A DNA stretch of 64,000 nt from Blautia wexlerae (GTDB taxonomy: Bacteria; Bacillota; Clostridia; Lachnospirales; Lachnospiraceae): assembly GCF_013300825.1 (NCBI RefSeq), contig NZ_JAAIMY010000003.1:1-64000 (forward strand), in the 5' to 3' direction. The notes below the pieces were generated by a model that worked only from the letters and a program-made list of their open reading frames with translations, ran no database searches and was not told where the DNA came from. Each line of letters begins with the position of its first letter. The first letter of the stretch is position 1. Positions 1-9,073 of the stretch are shown here, piece after piece. The translations under genes were made by a program, and so were the position numbers.

Positions 1-53
1 AGAGCACACGGTTCATACCCGTGGTGTCGAGGGTTCGAATCCCCCTCTCGCTA
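1..53 (+). tRNA. tRNA-Met (CAT anticodon), 3' part only
   Basis: The window opens inside a tRNA. The anticodon arm is visible as CACGG (7-11), loop TTCATAC (12-18) and CCGTG (19-23), giving anticodon CAT at 14-16. A T-arm with the usual TTCGAAT loop (34-40) and the 3' acceptor strand TCTCGCT (46-52) plus discriminator A53 follow. CCA is not encoded. The D-arm and 5' acceptor strand lie outside the window, so elongator Met, initiator Met and lysidine-type tRNA-Ile cannot be separated. Confidence 0.85.
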
Positions 54-70
54 CTACACGAAAGATGAGT

Positions 71-104
71 CTGTAAATCGAGTGAAAGGTTTACGGGCTT
101 TTTT
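71..104 (+). terminator. Intrinsic terminator after tRNA
   Basis: CTGTAAA (71-77) can pair with TTTACGG (90-96), followed by a run of six T at 99-104. It would end the tRNA transcript. Confidence 0.65.
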
Positions 105-152
105 ATGTTGCCGGCATATTCATACAAAAATATACAAAATTTCTTTTTACTA

Positions 153-181
153 TTGCCATAATCCCCAAAATCCTTTATAAT
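153..181 (+). promoter_or_regulatory. Sigma-A type promoter of the NCS2 permease
   Basis: TTGCCA at 153-158, a 17-base spacer and a perfect TATAAT at 176-181. Transcription would start near 188, leaving a leader of about 160 bases before the permease start codon. Confidence 0.75.
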
Positions 182-235
182 GCAAAAAGGTGAAAGCAAA
201 AGTTCATTGTAATGACAGTAGTATGAAATGATAAC

Positions 236-273
236 AGGGTGGTTATTCAAAAAAGGATAACTGCCTTGTTTTT
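236..273 (+). terminator. Terminator hairpin in the permease leader (candidate attenuator)
   Basis: A 13-bp stem with a few G-T pairs joins 236-248 to 255-267 across an A6 loop, followed by TTGTTTTTG. It sits between the promoter at 153-181 and the start codon at 347, so it can only act as leader attenuation. A small hairpin at 202-216 lies upstream and could belong to an antiterminator. No purine riboswitch consensus is visible. Confidence 0.65.
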
Positions 274-346
274 GATTATAGGAAAAATCGCTATTGTAAA
301 ACCTTTTGCCGAATCACATCAACATTCACGAAAGAGAGGGAAAGGA

Positions 347-1807
347 ATGGAGAAACAAGAGAAAAACACAGTAACACCCTACGACCTTGATGGAAGGCCG
401 CCACTGAAGCTGGCGATTCCTCTTGGTTTGCAGCATGTGCTGGCTATGTTCGTAGGTAATCTTACACCGCTTCTGATCATCACAGCAGCCTGTGGAATCG
501 AAGCCGGCGGAGAACTGCAGGTAGCACTTCTGCAGAATGCCATGCTGATCGCAGGTATTGTAACATTGGTTCAGGTATTTACCATAGGACCTGTGGGTGG
601 TAAACTCCCCATCGTTATGGGAACCAGTTCCGGTTTTATTGGCGTATGCCAGAGTGTTGCAGGAGTCATGGGTAATGGAGTGGTTGCGTATGGTGCAATT
701 ATGGCGGCATCCTTTATCGGCGGTCTTTTTGAAACTGTACTGGGAAGCTTCCTGAAACCACTGAGAAAATTTTTTCCGTCAGTTGTAACAGGAACCGTTG
801 TATTATCAATCGGTCTTTCACTGATTGCTGTTGGTATCAGTTCTTTTGGCGGCGGAAGTTCCGCTAAGGACTACGGTTCTCTGGAGAATTTGTTTGTAGG
901 CTTTGTAGTTCTGGTTGTAATTGTCGTATTAAAACATGGAACAAAAGGATTTACAAGCTTTGCATCAATTCTGATCGGTATTATCGTTGGATATGTGCTG
1001 GTAAGTATTATGGCAGCAGTTCTTCCTACCACATTTACCTATGTGGATGATGCAGGTGCAACAGTAGAAGCTACCAAATCCTGGGTTCTTAACTGGGATA
1101 AAGTAGCAAGCGCATCCTGGTTTGCAGTGCCGAAGATCATGCCTGTCAAATGGGTATTTGATGCAAGGGCAATCGTTCCGATCTGCATCATGTTTATTGT
1201 AACAGCTGTAGAGACTGTAGGTGATATTTCCGGTATCACAGAGGGCGGTCTTGGAAGAGAAGCTACAGACAAAGAGCTTTCCGGCGGCGTTATGTGTGAT
1301 GGCCTTGGATCTTCACTGGCAGCAGTATTTGGCGTACTTCCGAATACTTCTTTCAGCCAGAACGTAGGTCTGGTTGCAATGAACAAGGTTGTAAACCGTT
1401 TCTCAATTGCAACAGGCGGTATTTTCCTTATCGCATGTGGGCTGTTTCCGAAGCTTGCAGCACTGATCTCCATCATGCCTCAGAGTGTATTGGGCGGTGC
1501 GGCAGTTATGATGTTCTCATCTATTGTTGTCAGCGGTATCCAGCTTATCACAAAATGGCCGGTAACTCCGAGAAACGTAACAATTGTCTCCGTTGCACTT
1601 GGTCTTGGCTATGGACTTGGGGCAAACTCAGCAGTCCTTGCACATATGCCGCAGGCAATCACACTGATCTTCGGCGGTTCAGGAATCGTACCTGCAGCAC
1701 TGTTTGCTATTATTCTGAATATCGTGCTTCCACCGGATGAGAAATCCGAAGTTGAGATTGCAGAAGAGATTCTTGACATGAAGAAAAAAGAGACACAGAA
1801 GAAATAG
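347..1807 (+). CDS. NCS2 family nucleobase permease (xanthine/uracil type)
   Basis: A 486-residue polytopic membrane protein of the nucleobase:cation symporter-2 family, importing a purine or pyrimidine base. The start at ATG 347 is preferred because GGGAAAGG lies just upstream, whereas the longer frame from GTG 239 begins inside the leader terminator hairpin. Family signatures include LAIPLGLQHVLAMFVG near the N-terminus, a VETVGDISGITEGG segment and PNTSFSQNVGL, the last being closer to xanthine/urate than to uracil permeases. A charged tail (DEKSEVEIAEEILDMKKK) ends the protein. The gene has its own promoter and terminators on both sides, so it is monocistronic. The exact substrate is an inference; salvage of xanthine is most likely. 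Confidence 0.85.
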   Translation: MEKQEKNTVTPYDLDGRPPLKLAIPLGLQHVLAMFVGNLTPLLIITAACGIEAGGELQVALLQNAMLIAGIVTLVQVFTIGPVGGKLPIVMGTSSGFIGVCQSVAGVMGNGVVAYGAIMAASFIGGLFETVLGSFLKPLRKFFPSVVTGTVVLSIGLSLIAVGISSFGGGSSAKDYGSLENLFVGFVVLVVIVVLKHGTKGFTSFASILIGIIVGYVLVSIMAAVLPTTFTYVDDAGATVEATKSWVLNWDKVASASWFAVPKIMPVKWVFDARAIVPICIMFIVTAVETVGDISGITEGGLGREATDKELSGGVMCDGLGSSLAAVFGVLPNTSFSQNVGLVAMNKVVNRFSIATGGIFLIACGLFPKLAALISIMPQSVLGGAAVMMFSSIVVSGIQLITKWPVTPRNVTIVSVALGLGYGLGANSAVLAHMPQAITLIFGGSGIVPAALFAIILNIVLPPDEKSEVEIAEEILDMKKKETQKK

Positions 1808-1845
1808 CGGCACACTGGGAGTGTTCGAAAGTGAATAAGTAAAAC

Positions 1846-1889
1846 AATAAAAGCGTGAAACCGGGAATATTTGGTTTTGCGCTTTTATT
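1846..1889 (+). terminator. Intrinsic terminator after the permease
   Basis: A roughly 17-bp stem: AATAAAAGCG at 1846-1855 and onward pairs with GGTTTTGCGCTTTTATT ending at 1889. A/T tails on both sides make it potentially bidirectional. Confidence 0.75.
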
Positions 1890-2010
1890 CAGATTATAGT
1901 AAATGATTATCTGGTGTAGATATGTGGTGAAAGCAGACTGCAGATATCTGTAATGAATTTCCTGATAATGATAAAAATATGTTATTGAATTGTTATTGAG
2001 AAATTCAGGG

Positions 2011-2039
2011 TTGACAAATATAGTTTCCGGTGGTAAATT
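2011..2039 (+). promoter_or_regulatory. Promoter of the trp operon
   Basis: Perfect -35 TTGACA at 2011-2016, 17-base spacer and TAAATT at 2034-2039 preceded by TGG (extended -10). It lies directly upstream of the T-box leader. Confidence 0.75.
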
Positions 2040-2059
2040 AAGTGTAAATTTAACAGATT

Positions 2060-2349
2060 AAACCGATGAAGCGGAAGTCAAAGCAGTCATGCGCGCACAG
2101 AGAATCCGGGAAGGTGAGAGCCGGGTGGAAATGCAGTCTGCCAAATGGGCCGCTGAGGGCACAGTGAAAGGTTGAAGATTACAGAGCAGACTAAGTATCC
2201 TGTGACGTGAGGCATACGTCAGTTGCCGGAAATATGAAGGTATTTCGCAAAGAGTACGGTTCAAACCGTAAATCAAGGTGGCACCGCGGGTGAAGTATAT
2301 ACGCTCGTCCTTGACAGAAACGATAATTCTGTCAAGGACGGGCTTTTTT
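2060..2349 (+). promoter_or_regulatory. T-box riboswitch controlling trpEGDCFBA
   Basis: A tRNA-sensing leader. The invariant T-box AAGGTGGCACCGCGG is at 2275-2289, where it binds the free 3' end of uncharged tRNA. Stem I is recognisable at about 2090-2155 from AGAATCCGGGAAGGTGAGAG and the related elements. The terminator stem pairs 2306-2319 with 2327-2340 and ends in T6 (2344-2349); part of the T-box side would form the competing antiterminator. A TGG triplet at 2146-2148 is the probable Trp specifier, but the specifier loop was assigned by eye. The downstream trp genes support tryptophan sensing. Confidence 0.9.
2306..2349 (+). terminator. T-box leader terminator
   Basis: A perfect 14-bp stem (2306-2319 with 2327-2340) is followed by GGCTTTTTT. 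It ends transcription when tRNA-Trp is charged and gives way to the antiterminator when it is not (known T-box mechanism). Confidence 0.85.
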
Positions 2350-2391
2350 ATGTTCCTGGCAGAAACTGAATTAATCACAGGAGGTGTTTCC

Positions 2392-3879
2392 ATGTATCCG
2401 ACATTAGAAACCATCAGGCAGCTTGCACAGACAAAAGAATATCGTCGTATTCCTCTGTGCAGAGAACTTTATGCAGACAGATATACACCGGTAGAGGTAA
2501 TGCGCATTTTGCGAAAAGCCAGCCGCCATTGTTACCTGCTGGAAAGTGCCAGCCAGACAGAAGTGTGGGGCAGGTATTCTTTTCTGGGGTATGAACCGTC
2601 CATGGAGATTACCTGTACAGACGGAACATTGAAGATCCGGACAACCGATGCTGAGGGAAAAACAGAGGAAACCGTAAGGCAGGTCACACATCCCGGTGAT
2701 ACTCTCAGAGAAATCATCCGGAAATATAAAACTCCGGTAATGGAAAAGATGCCTCCTTTTACAGGCGGTCTGGTAGGATATTTCTCCTACGATTATATCA
2801 AATACAGTGAACCAAAGCTGAAACTGGAGGACAGGGAACAGCAGGATTTCAGGGACATGGATTTAATGCTTTTTGATCAGGTGATCGTATTTGACCATTT
2901 CAGACAGAAAGTACTTCTGATCACAGGTGTGATGACAGATGATCTGGAAGCCTCCTACGAGAAAGCAGTAAAGAAATTGAAGGAAATGGCGCAGCTGATC
3001 CGAAACGGGGAGCATATGGAATTTGAACCGCTGAGACTTCAGTCAGAAATACAGCCGAAATTTCCGAAAGAAAAATATGCAGAGATGGTGGAGAAAGCCA
3101 AACATTACATCAGAGAAGGTGATATTTTCCAGGTAGTACTTTCCAATCCCATGCGTGCGAAAGCAACAGGAAGCCTGTTTGATACTTACCGTGTTCTTCG
3201 GGCATCTAATCCTTCTCCTTATATGTTTTATTTCTCCAGTGATGACATTGAACTGGCAGGTGCTTCCCCGGAAACCCTTGCGAAGCTGGAAAATGGCACC
3301 TTAAGTACCTTCCCTCTGGCAGGAACCAGACCAAGAGGAAAGACAAGAGAAGAGGATAAAGAACTTGAAGAGGGACTCCTGAAAGATGAGAAAGAGCTGG
3401 CAGAACACAATATGCTGGTAGACCTGGGAAGAAACGATATTGGAAAGATCAGCAAGATCGGAACTGTAAAAGTAGAAAAGTATCTCTGCGTAGAACGTTT
3501 TTCCCATGTAATGCATCTGGGCTCTACAGTAACAGGGATTATCCGGGATGATAAAGATGCTGTGGATGCAGTGGACGCAATCCTTCCGGCAGGAACCCTT
3601 TCCGGAGCACCCAAATTCAGAGCCTGCCAGATCATCGAGGAACTGGAACAGAGCAAACGAGGCATTTACGGAGGAGCCATCGGATATCTGGATTTTGCAG
3701 GAAACCTGGATACCTGTATTGCCATCCGCCTGGTTTACAAGAAAAACGGAGAAATCTGTATCCGTTCAGGTGCCGGAATCGTGGCAGACAGTGTACCGGA
3801 AAAGGAATTCCAGGAATGCTGCAACAAGGCAAGAGCAGTGGTACAGGCAATTGAACAGGCACAGGAGGGATTAGAATGA
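2392..3879 (+). CDS. trpE: Anthranilate synthase component I
   Basis: A 495-residue chorismate-utilising enzyme. With TrpG it converts chorismate and glutamine to anthranilate, the first committed step of tryptophan synthesis. The start at ATG 2392 follows AGGAGG at 2379-2384; the longer frame from 2278 runs through the T-box and is not real. The LLES motif at residues 49-52 belongs to the tryptophan feedback site. Catalytic-domain signatures include DLGRNDIGK, LPAGTLSGAPK and GAGIVADSVPEKEF near the C-terminus. It is the first gene of the operon, and its stop overlaps the trpG start in ATGA, which suggests translational coupling. Confidence 0.97.
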   Translation: MYPTLETIRQLAQTKEYRRIPLCRELYADRYTPVEVMRILRKASRHCYLLESASQTEVWGRYSFLGYEPSMEITCTDGTLKIRTTDAEGKTEETVRQVTHPGDTLREIIRKYKTPVMEKMPPFTGGLVGYFSYDYIKYSEPKLKLEDREQQDFRDMDLMLFDQVIVFDHFRQKVLLITGVMTDDLEASYEKAVKKLKEMAQLIRNGEHMEFEPLRLQSEIQPKFPKEKYAEMVEKAKHYIREGDIFQVVLSNPMRAKATGSLFDTYRVLRASNPSPYMFYFSSDDIELAGASPETLAKLENGTLSTFPLAGTRPRGKTREEDKELEEGLLKDEKELAEHNMLVDLGRNDIGKISKIGTVKVEKYLCVERFSHVMHLGSTVTGIIRDDKDAVDAVDAILPAGTLSGAPKFRACQIIEELEQSKRGIYGGAIGYLDFAGNLDTCIAIRLVYKKNGEICIRSGAGIVADSVPEKEFQECCNKARAVVQAIEQAQEGLE

Positions 3880-4454
3880 TATTACTAATCGATAATTATG
3901 ACAGCTTTTCCTATAACTTATATCAGCTCATCGGCACAGTGGAACCGGACATCAAAGTAGTGAGAAACGATGAGTGTACACTGGAAGAAATCGCAGAGAT
4001 GAAACCGGAAGCCATCATTTTATCCCCTGGTCCAGGAAGGCCGGAGGATGCAGGTATCTGTATCCCGGTTATTAAAGAATTTGCAGGAAAAATCCCCATC
4101 CTGGGTGTGTGCCTGGGACATCAGTCCATCTGCGAAGCCTTTGGAGGAACAGTTTCCTATGCAAAAGAGCTGATGCATGGAAAGAAAAAGCTGATGTATA
4201 AAACAGGAGAAAGCCGGCTTTTTAAGGACCTGCCGGATACCTTTGCAGCAGCCAGATATCATTCCCTGGCAGCGTTAAAGGATACCCTGCCTGCAGAACT
4301 TAAGGTGACAGCAGAGTCAGAGGACGGAGAGGTCATGGCAGTGGAACATACAAAATATCCTGTGTTCGGAGTACAGTTTCATCCTGAATCGGTAATGACA
4401 CCGGACGGCAGAGTGATGATAGAGAACTTTATGGAGGTAGTGAGAAATGATTAA
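3876..4454 (+). CDS. trpG: Anthranilate synthase component II (glutamine amidotransferase)
   Basis: A 192-residue class I glutamine amidotransferase that supplies ammonia to TrpE. The triad is visible: Cys79 in GVCLGH, then His169 and Glu171 in GVQFHPES. The oxyanion motif [11 protein letters not shown] is at about 50-60. It is a stand-alone amidotransferase of normal length, not fused to TrpD. It overlaps trpE by four bases at the start and trpD by eight bases at the end. A role shared with folate synthesis (PabA) is possible, but the operon position points to tryptophan. Confidence 0.96.
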   Translation: MILLIDNYDSFSYNLYQLIGTVEPDIKVVRNDECTLEEIAEMKPEAIILSPGPGRPEDAGICIPVIKEFAGKIPILGVCLGHQSICEAFGGTVSYAKELMHGKKKLMYKTGESRLFKDLPDTFAAARYHSLAALKDTLPAELKVTAESEDGEVMAVEHTKYPVFGVQFHPESVMTPDGRVMIENFMEVVRND

Positions 4455-5457
4455 GGAAGCCATTATTAAATTATCAAAGAAACAGGATTTAGCTTATGCG
4501 GAAGCAGAAGCTGTAATGGACGAGATTATGAGCGGTCAGGCAACACCTGTACAGATGTCTGCTTATCTTACTGCATTAGCTTTAAAAGGAGAGACAATTG
4601 ATGAGATCACAGCTTCCGCAGCAGGAATGAGAGCTCACTGTATCAAACTTCTCCACAACCTGGATGTGCTTGAAATCGTGGGTACCGGCGGAGACGGTTC
4701 TAATTCCTTCAATATTTCCACTACTTCTTCTCTGGTGATCGCAGCAGGCGGTGTTCCGGTTGCAAAACATGGAAACAGGGCAGCATCCTCCAAATCCGGT
4801 GCAGCAGATGTTCTGGAAGCACTGGGAGTGAAGATTACACTGACGCCGGAACGCAGTGCAGAGATCCTGAAAAAGATCAACATCTGCTTCCTGTTTGCGC
4901 AGAATTATCACATTGCAATGAAATATGTGGCACCAATCCGTAAAGAGCTAGGAATCCGTACTGTATTTAACATTCTTGGACCGTTAAGTAATCCGGCAGG
5001 TGCAAACATGGAACTGATGGGAGTTTACGATCAGTCACTGGTGGAGCCACTGGCACAGGTTATGGCAAATCTGGGCGTTAACAGAGGAATGGTTGTCTAT
5101 GGACAGGACAGTCTGGATGAGATTTCCATGTGCGCACCTACTTCTGTATGTGAGATCAGGGATGGCAAATTTACTTCCTATGAGATCACACCGGAACAGT
5201 TTGGATATGAGAGATGTGAGAAGGGTGCCCTGACAGGTGGTACACCTGCAGAAAACGCAGAGATCACAAAAGCAATCCTGAAAGGTGAGGAAAAAGGTCC
5301 GAAGCGTCAGGCGGTATGTTTAAATGCAGGTGCAGCACTCTATATCGCAGGAAAAGCCGCTTCCATAGAAGAAGGAGTGAAGCTGGCAGAATCCCTCATC
5401 GACAGCGGTGCAGCACTGAAAAAACTGGGAGAATTTGTAGAAGAGACAAATAAATAA
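4447..5457 (+). CDS. trpD: Anthranilate phosphoribosyltransferase
   Basis: A 336-residue enzyme transferring phosphoribose from PRPP to anthranilate. The glycine-rich PRPP motif [14 protein letters not shown] lies near residues 79-92, followed by the conserved [12 protein letters not shown] segment that contacts substrate. Length is standard for the family. Its start overlaps the end of trpG. Downstream, a 99-base gap containing a hairpin separates it from trpC. Confidence 0.96.
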   Translation: MIKEAIIKLSKKQDLAYAEAEAVMDEIMSGQATPVQMSAYLTALALKGETIDEITASAAGMRAHCIKLLHNLDVLEIVGTGGDGSNSFNISTTSSLVIAAGGVPVAKHGNRAASSKSGAADVLEALGVKITLTPERSAEILKKINICFLFAQNYHIAMKYVAPIRKELGIRTVFNILGPLSNPAGANMELMGVYDQSLVEPLAQVMANLGVNRGMVVYGQDSLDEISMCAPTSVCEIRDGKFTSYEITPEQFGYERCEKGALTGGTPAENAEITKAILKGEEKGPKRQAVCLNAGAALYIAGKAASIEEGVKLAESLIDSGAALKKLGEFVEETNK

Positions 5458-5490
5458 AAAGCAACCCCCAATTACTAATGTAAAGGAAAT

Positions 5491-5540
5491 CTGTAACTGT
5501 CCGGTAATCTGCTGACTGTGGATATACAGAACAGTTACAG
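5491..5540 (+). other. Hairpin between trpD and trpC
   Basis: CTGTAACTGT (5491-5500) is the perfect reverse complement of ACAGTTACAG (5531-5540). A run of A rather than T follows, so it does not look like an intrinsic terminator. It could be a processing or stability element within the operon mRNA. Confidence 0.5.
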
Positions 5541-5556
5541 AAAAATCATAGAGATT

Positions 5557-6357
5557 ATGAAGAATATATTAGAAGAAATAGCAGCCAGAACAAGAGAAAG
5601 AATTGCAAAAGAAAAGTCCTGTATTTCTGTTTCGGAGCTGGAGAACCGGATTCAGGAAGTAAATAAAAATGCAGGGCAGAAAATCACATTTCTCCAGGCA
5701 TTACAAAAAGATGGTATGTCCTATATCTGCGAGGTAAAGAAAGCCTCCCCCTCAAAGGGACTGATTGCACCGGATTTTCCATATCTGGCAATTGCAAAGG
5801 AATATGAACAGGCAGGTGCAAGTGCAATCTCCTGTCTCACAGAACCTTTTTATTTCCAGGGAGCAGACCAGTATCTGAGAGAAATCGCAGCCACTGTACA
5901 GATACCTGTACTCCGCAAGGATTTTACAGTGGATGAATATATGATCTATCAGGCGAAATCCCTTGGTGCTTCCGCAGTATTACTTATCTGTGCTATCCTG
6001 GATGACGGAGAATTAAGAGCATACAGACAGCTTGCAAAAGAGCTGGGACTGGATGCACTGGTAGAAGCACACGATGGGTACGAAGTGGACAGGGCCTTAA
6101 ATCTCGGGGCAGAGATCGTGGGAGTCAATAACCGGGATCTGAGAACCTTTCAGGTAGATATGAACAACAGCATCTGCCTGAGAAAAATGGCACCGGACAA
6201 TGTAGTTTTTGTTTCCGAGAGCGGAATCCGCACCCCGGAGGATATCCGGCTTCTTTATGAGAATAAAGTGGATGCGGTACTGATCGGGGAAACACTGATG
6301 CGAAGCCCGGACAAGAAAGCAGCGCTGGAAAGCCTGAATGGCAGCCCGTTACGCTGA
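5557..6357 (+). CDS. trpC: Indole-3-glycerol phosphate synthase
   Basis: A 266-residue TIM-barrel enzyme converting CdRP to indole-3-glycerol phosphate. Signatures are EVKKASPSKG, RKDFTVDEYMI, GVNNRDLRTF and VSESGI, the standard active-site strands. I chose ATG 5557 because it gives the usual family length; the in-frame GTG at 5518 lies inside the intergenic hairpin and has no ribosome site. The ribosome site before 5557 is weak. TrpC and TrpF are separate here, unlike the fused enterobacterial enzyme. Confidence 0.94.
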   Translation: MKNILEEIAARTRERIAKEKSCISVSELENRIQEVNKNAGQKITFLQALQKDGMSYICEVKKASPSKGLIAPDFPYLAIAKEYEQAGASAISCLTEPFYFQGADQYLREIAATVQIPVLRKDFTVDEYMIYQAKSLGASAVLLICAILDDGELRAYRQLAKELGLDALVEAHDGYEVDRALNLGAEIVGVNNRDLRTFQVDMNNSICLRKMAPDNVVFVSESGIRTPEDIRLLYENKVDAVLIGETLMRSPDKKAALESLNGSPLR

Positions 6358-6387
6358 AAGATCGAATATTATCTGAGAGGATAGAAT

Positions 6388-7014
6388 ATGACCAGAGAAC
6401 AACAGCAAAGAACCAAAATCAAAATCTGTGGTCTGAAACGCCCGGAAGACATTACCTATGTAAATGAAGCAAAACCTGATTACTGTGGATTTATCATAGA
6501 ATTTCCGAAGAGCAGCAGAAATGTTACAGGTGCATTGGTGAGAGAACTTACTGCAAAACTTAATCCGGACATTATCCCTGTAGGTGTTTTTGTAAATGTA
6601 GCACCTGAGCGTGTGGAGGAACTGCTTCTTGACGGAACTATCCATATTGCACAGCTTCATGGACAGGAAGATGAGGCATATATACGGAGAATCCAAAAGA
6701 ATACAGGTCATCAGGTTATAAAGGCCTTTTCCGTAAAAACAGCTCAGGATATTGAAAAAGCCCTGAAAAGTCCGGCAGATTATATACTGCTTGATCAGGG
6801 TGGCGGTGGAACCGGACAGACCTTTGACTGGTCACTGATCCCGGAGATAGACAGACCCTTTTTCCTGGCAGGAGGACTGGGTGCAGATAATCTGGAAACA
6901 GCCGTCCGGACTATTCATCCCTATGCAGTAGATCTGAGCAGCAGTGTGGAGACGGATGGAATGAAAGACAGAGATAAGATTTTGAAGGCAGTTCAACTGG
7001 TGCATATAATATAA
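6388..7014 (+). CDS. trpF: Phosphoribosylanthranilate isomerase
   Basis: A 208-residue TIM-barrel isomerase acting between TrpD and TrpC. KICGLKRPEDI near the N-terminus holds the catalytic Cys; FPKSSRNV is the phosphate-side loop; LLDQGGGGTGQTFDW holds the catalytic Asp; FLAGGLGADN is the second phosphate loop. GAGAGGA lies upstream of ATG 6388. Length is normal. Confidence 0.95.
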   Translation: MTREQQQRTKIKICGLKRPEDITYVNEAKPDYCGFIIEFPKSSRNVTGALVRELTAKLNPDIIPVGVFVNVAPERVEELLLDGTIHIAQLHGQEDEAYIRRIQKNTGHQVIKAFSVKTAQDIEKALKSPADYILLDQGGGGTGQTFDWSLIPEIDRPFFLAGGLGADNLETAVRTIHPYAVDLSSSVETDGMKDRDKILKAVQLVHII

Positions 7015-7100
7015 GATAATAATTCAGAAAGAACATAGAATACTCTGACCGACCATCTGACAGGCCAGGGATTACATACATAAAAGGAGGATATATACAG

Positions 7101-8285
7101 ATGTCAAAAGGAAGATTCGGCATCCATGGAGGACAGTACATTCCGGAAACACTGATGAATGCTGTCATTGAACTGGAAGAAGCCTACAACCACTATAAAG
7201 ATGACCCGGAGTTTAACGCAGAGCTTACAGAGCTTCTGAACGAATATGCAGGAAGACCATCCCGTCTCTACTTTGCATCCCACATGACAGAAGATCTGGG
7301 TGGAGCAAAAGTATACTTAAAGAGAGAAGACTTAAACCATACAGGTGCTCACAAAATCAACAATGTACTTGGTCAGGTACTTCTTGCAAAAAAAATGGGC
7401 AAGACCCGTGTCATTGCAGAAACAGGCGCAGGTCAGCATGGTGTGGCAACAGCAACAGCAGCAGCTCTTATGGGTATGGAATGTGAAATCTTCATGGGAA
7501 AAGAAGACACAGAACGTCAGGCATTAAATGTATACAGAATGCGTCTTCTGGGTGCAAAGGTCAATGCAGTTACTTCTGGTACTGCAACACTGAAGGATGC
7601 TGTTTCCGAGACAATGAGAGAGTGGACAAACCGTATTTCCGATACACATTATGTACTTGGTTCTGTAATGGGACCTCATCCGTTCCCTACAATTGTTCGC
7701 GATTTTCAGGCAGTGATCTCCAAAGAAATCAAAGAGCAGATTCTTGAAAAAGAGGGCAGACTTCCGGATGCAGTTCTTGCATGTGTAGGTGGCGGATCCA
7801 ATGCAATCGGAACATTCTACAATTTTATCAATGACAAAGATGTCCGTCTGATCGGATGTGAGGCAGCAGGACGTGGCGTAAATACGGCAGAGACAGCAGC
7901 TACCATTGCAACCGGCAAACTGGGAATCTTCCATGGAATGAAATCTTATTTCTGCCAGGATGAATATGGTCAGATCGCACCTGTATATTCCATTTCCGCA
8001 GGTCTGGATTATCCGGGAATCGGACCGGAACATGCGCATCTCTATGATACAGGACGTGCAGAATATGTACCTGTCACAGACGAAGAAGCAGTAGAAGCAT
8101 TTGAATATCTCTCCAGAACAGAGGGAATCATTCCTGCTATTGAGAGTGCTCATGCAGTAGCTTACGCAAAGAAAATTGTTCCGCAGATGAGAAAAGACCA
8201 GATCGTGGTCATTACAATTTCCGGACGTGGAGATAAGGACTGCGCAGCAATCGCGCGTTACAGAGGGGAGGATATCCATGAATAA
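7101..8285 (+). CDS. trpB: Tryptophan synthase beta chain
   Basis: A 394-residue PLP enzyme condensing indole with serine. The PLP lysine is Lys85 in HTGAHKINN, and [11 protein letters not shown] binds the cofactor phosphate. The [12 protein letters not shown] start is typical of TrpB1, the type that partners TrpA. A strong AAAGGAGG precedes ATG 7101. The end overlaps the trpA start by eight bases. Confidence 0.97.
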   Translation: MSKGRFGIHGGQYIPETLMNAVIELEEAYNHYKDDPEFNAELTELLNEYAGRPSRLYFASHMTEDLGGAKVYLKREDLNHTGAHKINNVLGQVLLAKKMGKTRVIAETGAGQHGVATATAAALMGMECEIFMGKEDTERQALNVYRMRLLGAKVNAVTSGTATLKDAVSETMREWTNRISDTHYVLGSVMGPHPFPTIVRDFQAVISKEIKEQILEKEGRLPDAVLACVGGGSNAIGTFYNFINDKDVRLIGCEAAGRGVNTAETAATIATGKLGIFHGMKSYFCQDEYGQIAPVYSISAGLDYPGIGPEHAHLYDTGRAEYVPVTDEEAVEAFEYLSRTEGIIPAIESAHAVAYAKKIVPQMRKDQIVVITISGRGDKDCAAIARYRGEDIHE

Positions 8286-9057
8286 GAGAATTACAGAAGC
8301 ATTTGAAAAAGGAAAGGCATTTATCCCGTTTATTACCTGTGGAGATCCGTCTCTGGAAGTGACAGAGCAGCTTGTCTATGCAATGGAGGAAGCTGGTGCA
8401 GACCTGATCGAGCTTGGGATTCCGTTTTCTGATCCTACAGCAGAGGGACCGGTGATCCAGAGAGCAAATGTGAGAGCACTTTCCGGTGGTGTGACTACAG
8501 ATAAGGTATTTGACATGGTGGTAAAGATCAGAAAGAACAGTTCTGTTCCTATGGTGTTTATGACTTATGCAAACGTGGTATTTTCTTACGGAACGGAGCG
8601 GTTTATTAAAACAGCTGCAGAGATCGGAATGGACGGTCTGATTCTGCCGGATGTGCCGTATGAGGAAAAAGAGGAATTTGACAGTGTTTGCAAGAAACAC
8701 GGTATTGATCTGATCTCTCTGATCGCGCCGACTTCTCATGAGAGGATCGCACAGATTGCAAAGGATGCGGAAGGGTTTGTGTATTGTGTTTCTTCTCTTG
8801 GTGTTACAGGAACAAGAACTAATATTACTACAGATATCGGGGCAATGGTGAAGCTGGTAAAACAGGCGAAAGATATTCCTTGTGCAGTTGGATTTGGCAT
8901 TTCTACGCCGGAGCAGGCAAAGAAGATGGCAGCACAGTCGGACGGGGCTATTGTGGGATCTGCAATTGTGAAGTTGTGTGCAGAACATGGTGCGGACTGT
9001 GTACCGTATGTGAAAGAGTATGTAAAAGCTATGAAGGATGCGGTAATGGAAGCTTAA
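8278..9057 (+). CDS. trpA: Tryptophan synthase alpha chain
   Basis: A 259-residue TIM barrel cleaving indole-3-glycerol phosphate and channelling indole to TrpB. Catalytic Glu45 and Asp52 are seen in [10 protein letters not shown]; the phosphate loop [10 protein letters not shown] is near the C-terminus. The start at ATG 8278 follows GAGGGGAGG and overlaps trpB; the longer upstream frame is an artefact of the overlap. It is the last gene of the trp operon, followed by the long palindrome at 9074-9284. Confidence 0.96.
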   Translation: MNKRITEAFEKGKAFIPFITCGDPSLEVTEQLVYAMEEAGADLIELGIPFSDPTAEGPVIQRANVRALSGGVTTDKVFDMVVKIRKNSSVPMVFMTYANVVFSYGTERFIKTAAEIGMDGLILPDVPYEEKEEFDSVCKKHGIDLISLIAPTSHERIAQIAKDAEGFVYCVSSLGVTGTRTNITTDIGAMVKLVKQAKDIPCAVGFGISTPEQAKKMAAQSDGAIVGSAIVKLCAEHGADCVPYVKEYVKAMKDAVMEA

Positions 9058-9073
9058 ATATTGAAAAGGGGAC

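Noticed and set aside
110-346. Purine (guanine/xanthine) riboswitch before the permease
   Set aside because: The conserved core junction sequences and two-loop arrangement are not present; only a terminator is supported.
239-346. 36-residue N-terminal extension of the permease from GTG 239
   Set aside because: It is inside the leader terminator hairpin and is not typical of NCS2 proteins; ATG 347 has a good ribosome site.
7524-8988. Long antisense frames opposite trpB and trpA
   Set aside because: Cys/Ser/His-rich translations typical of antisense shadows; no ribosome sites and no family resemblance.
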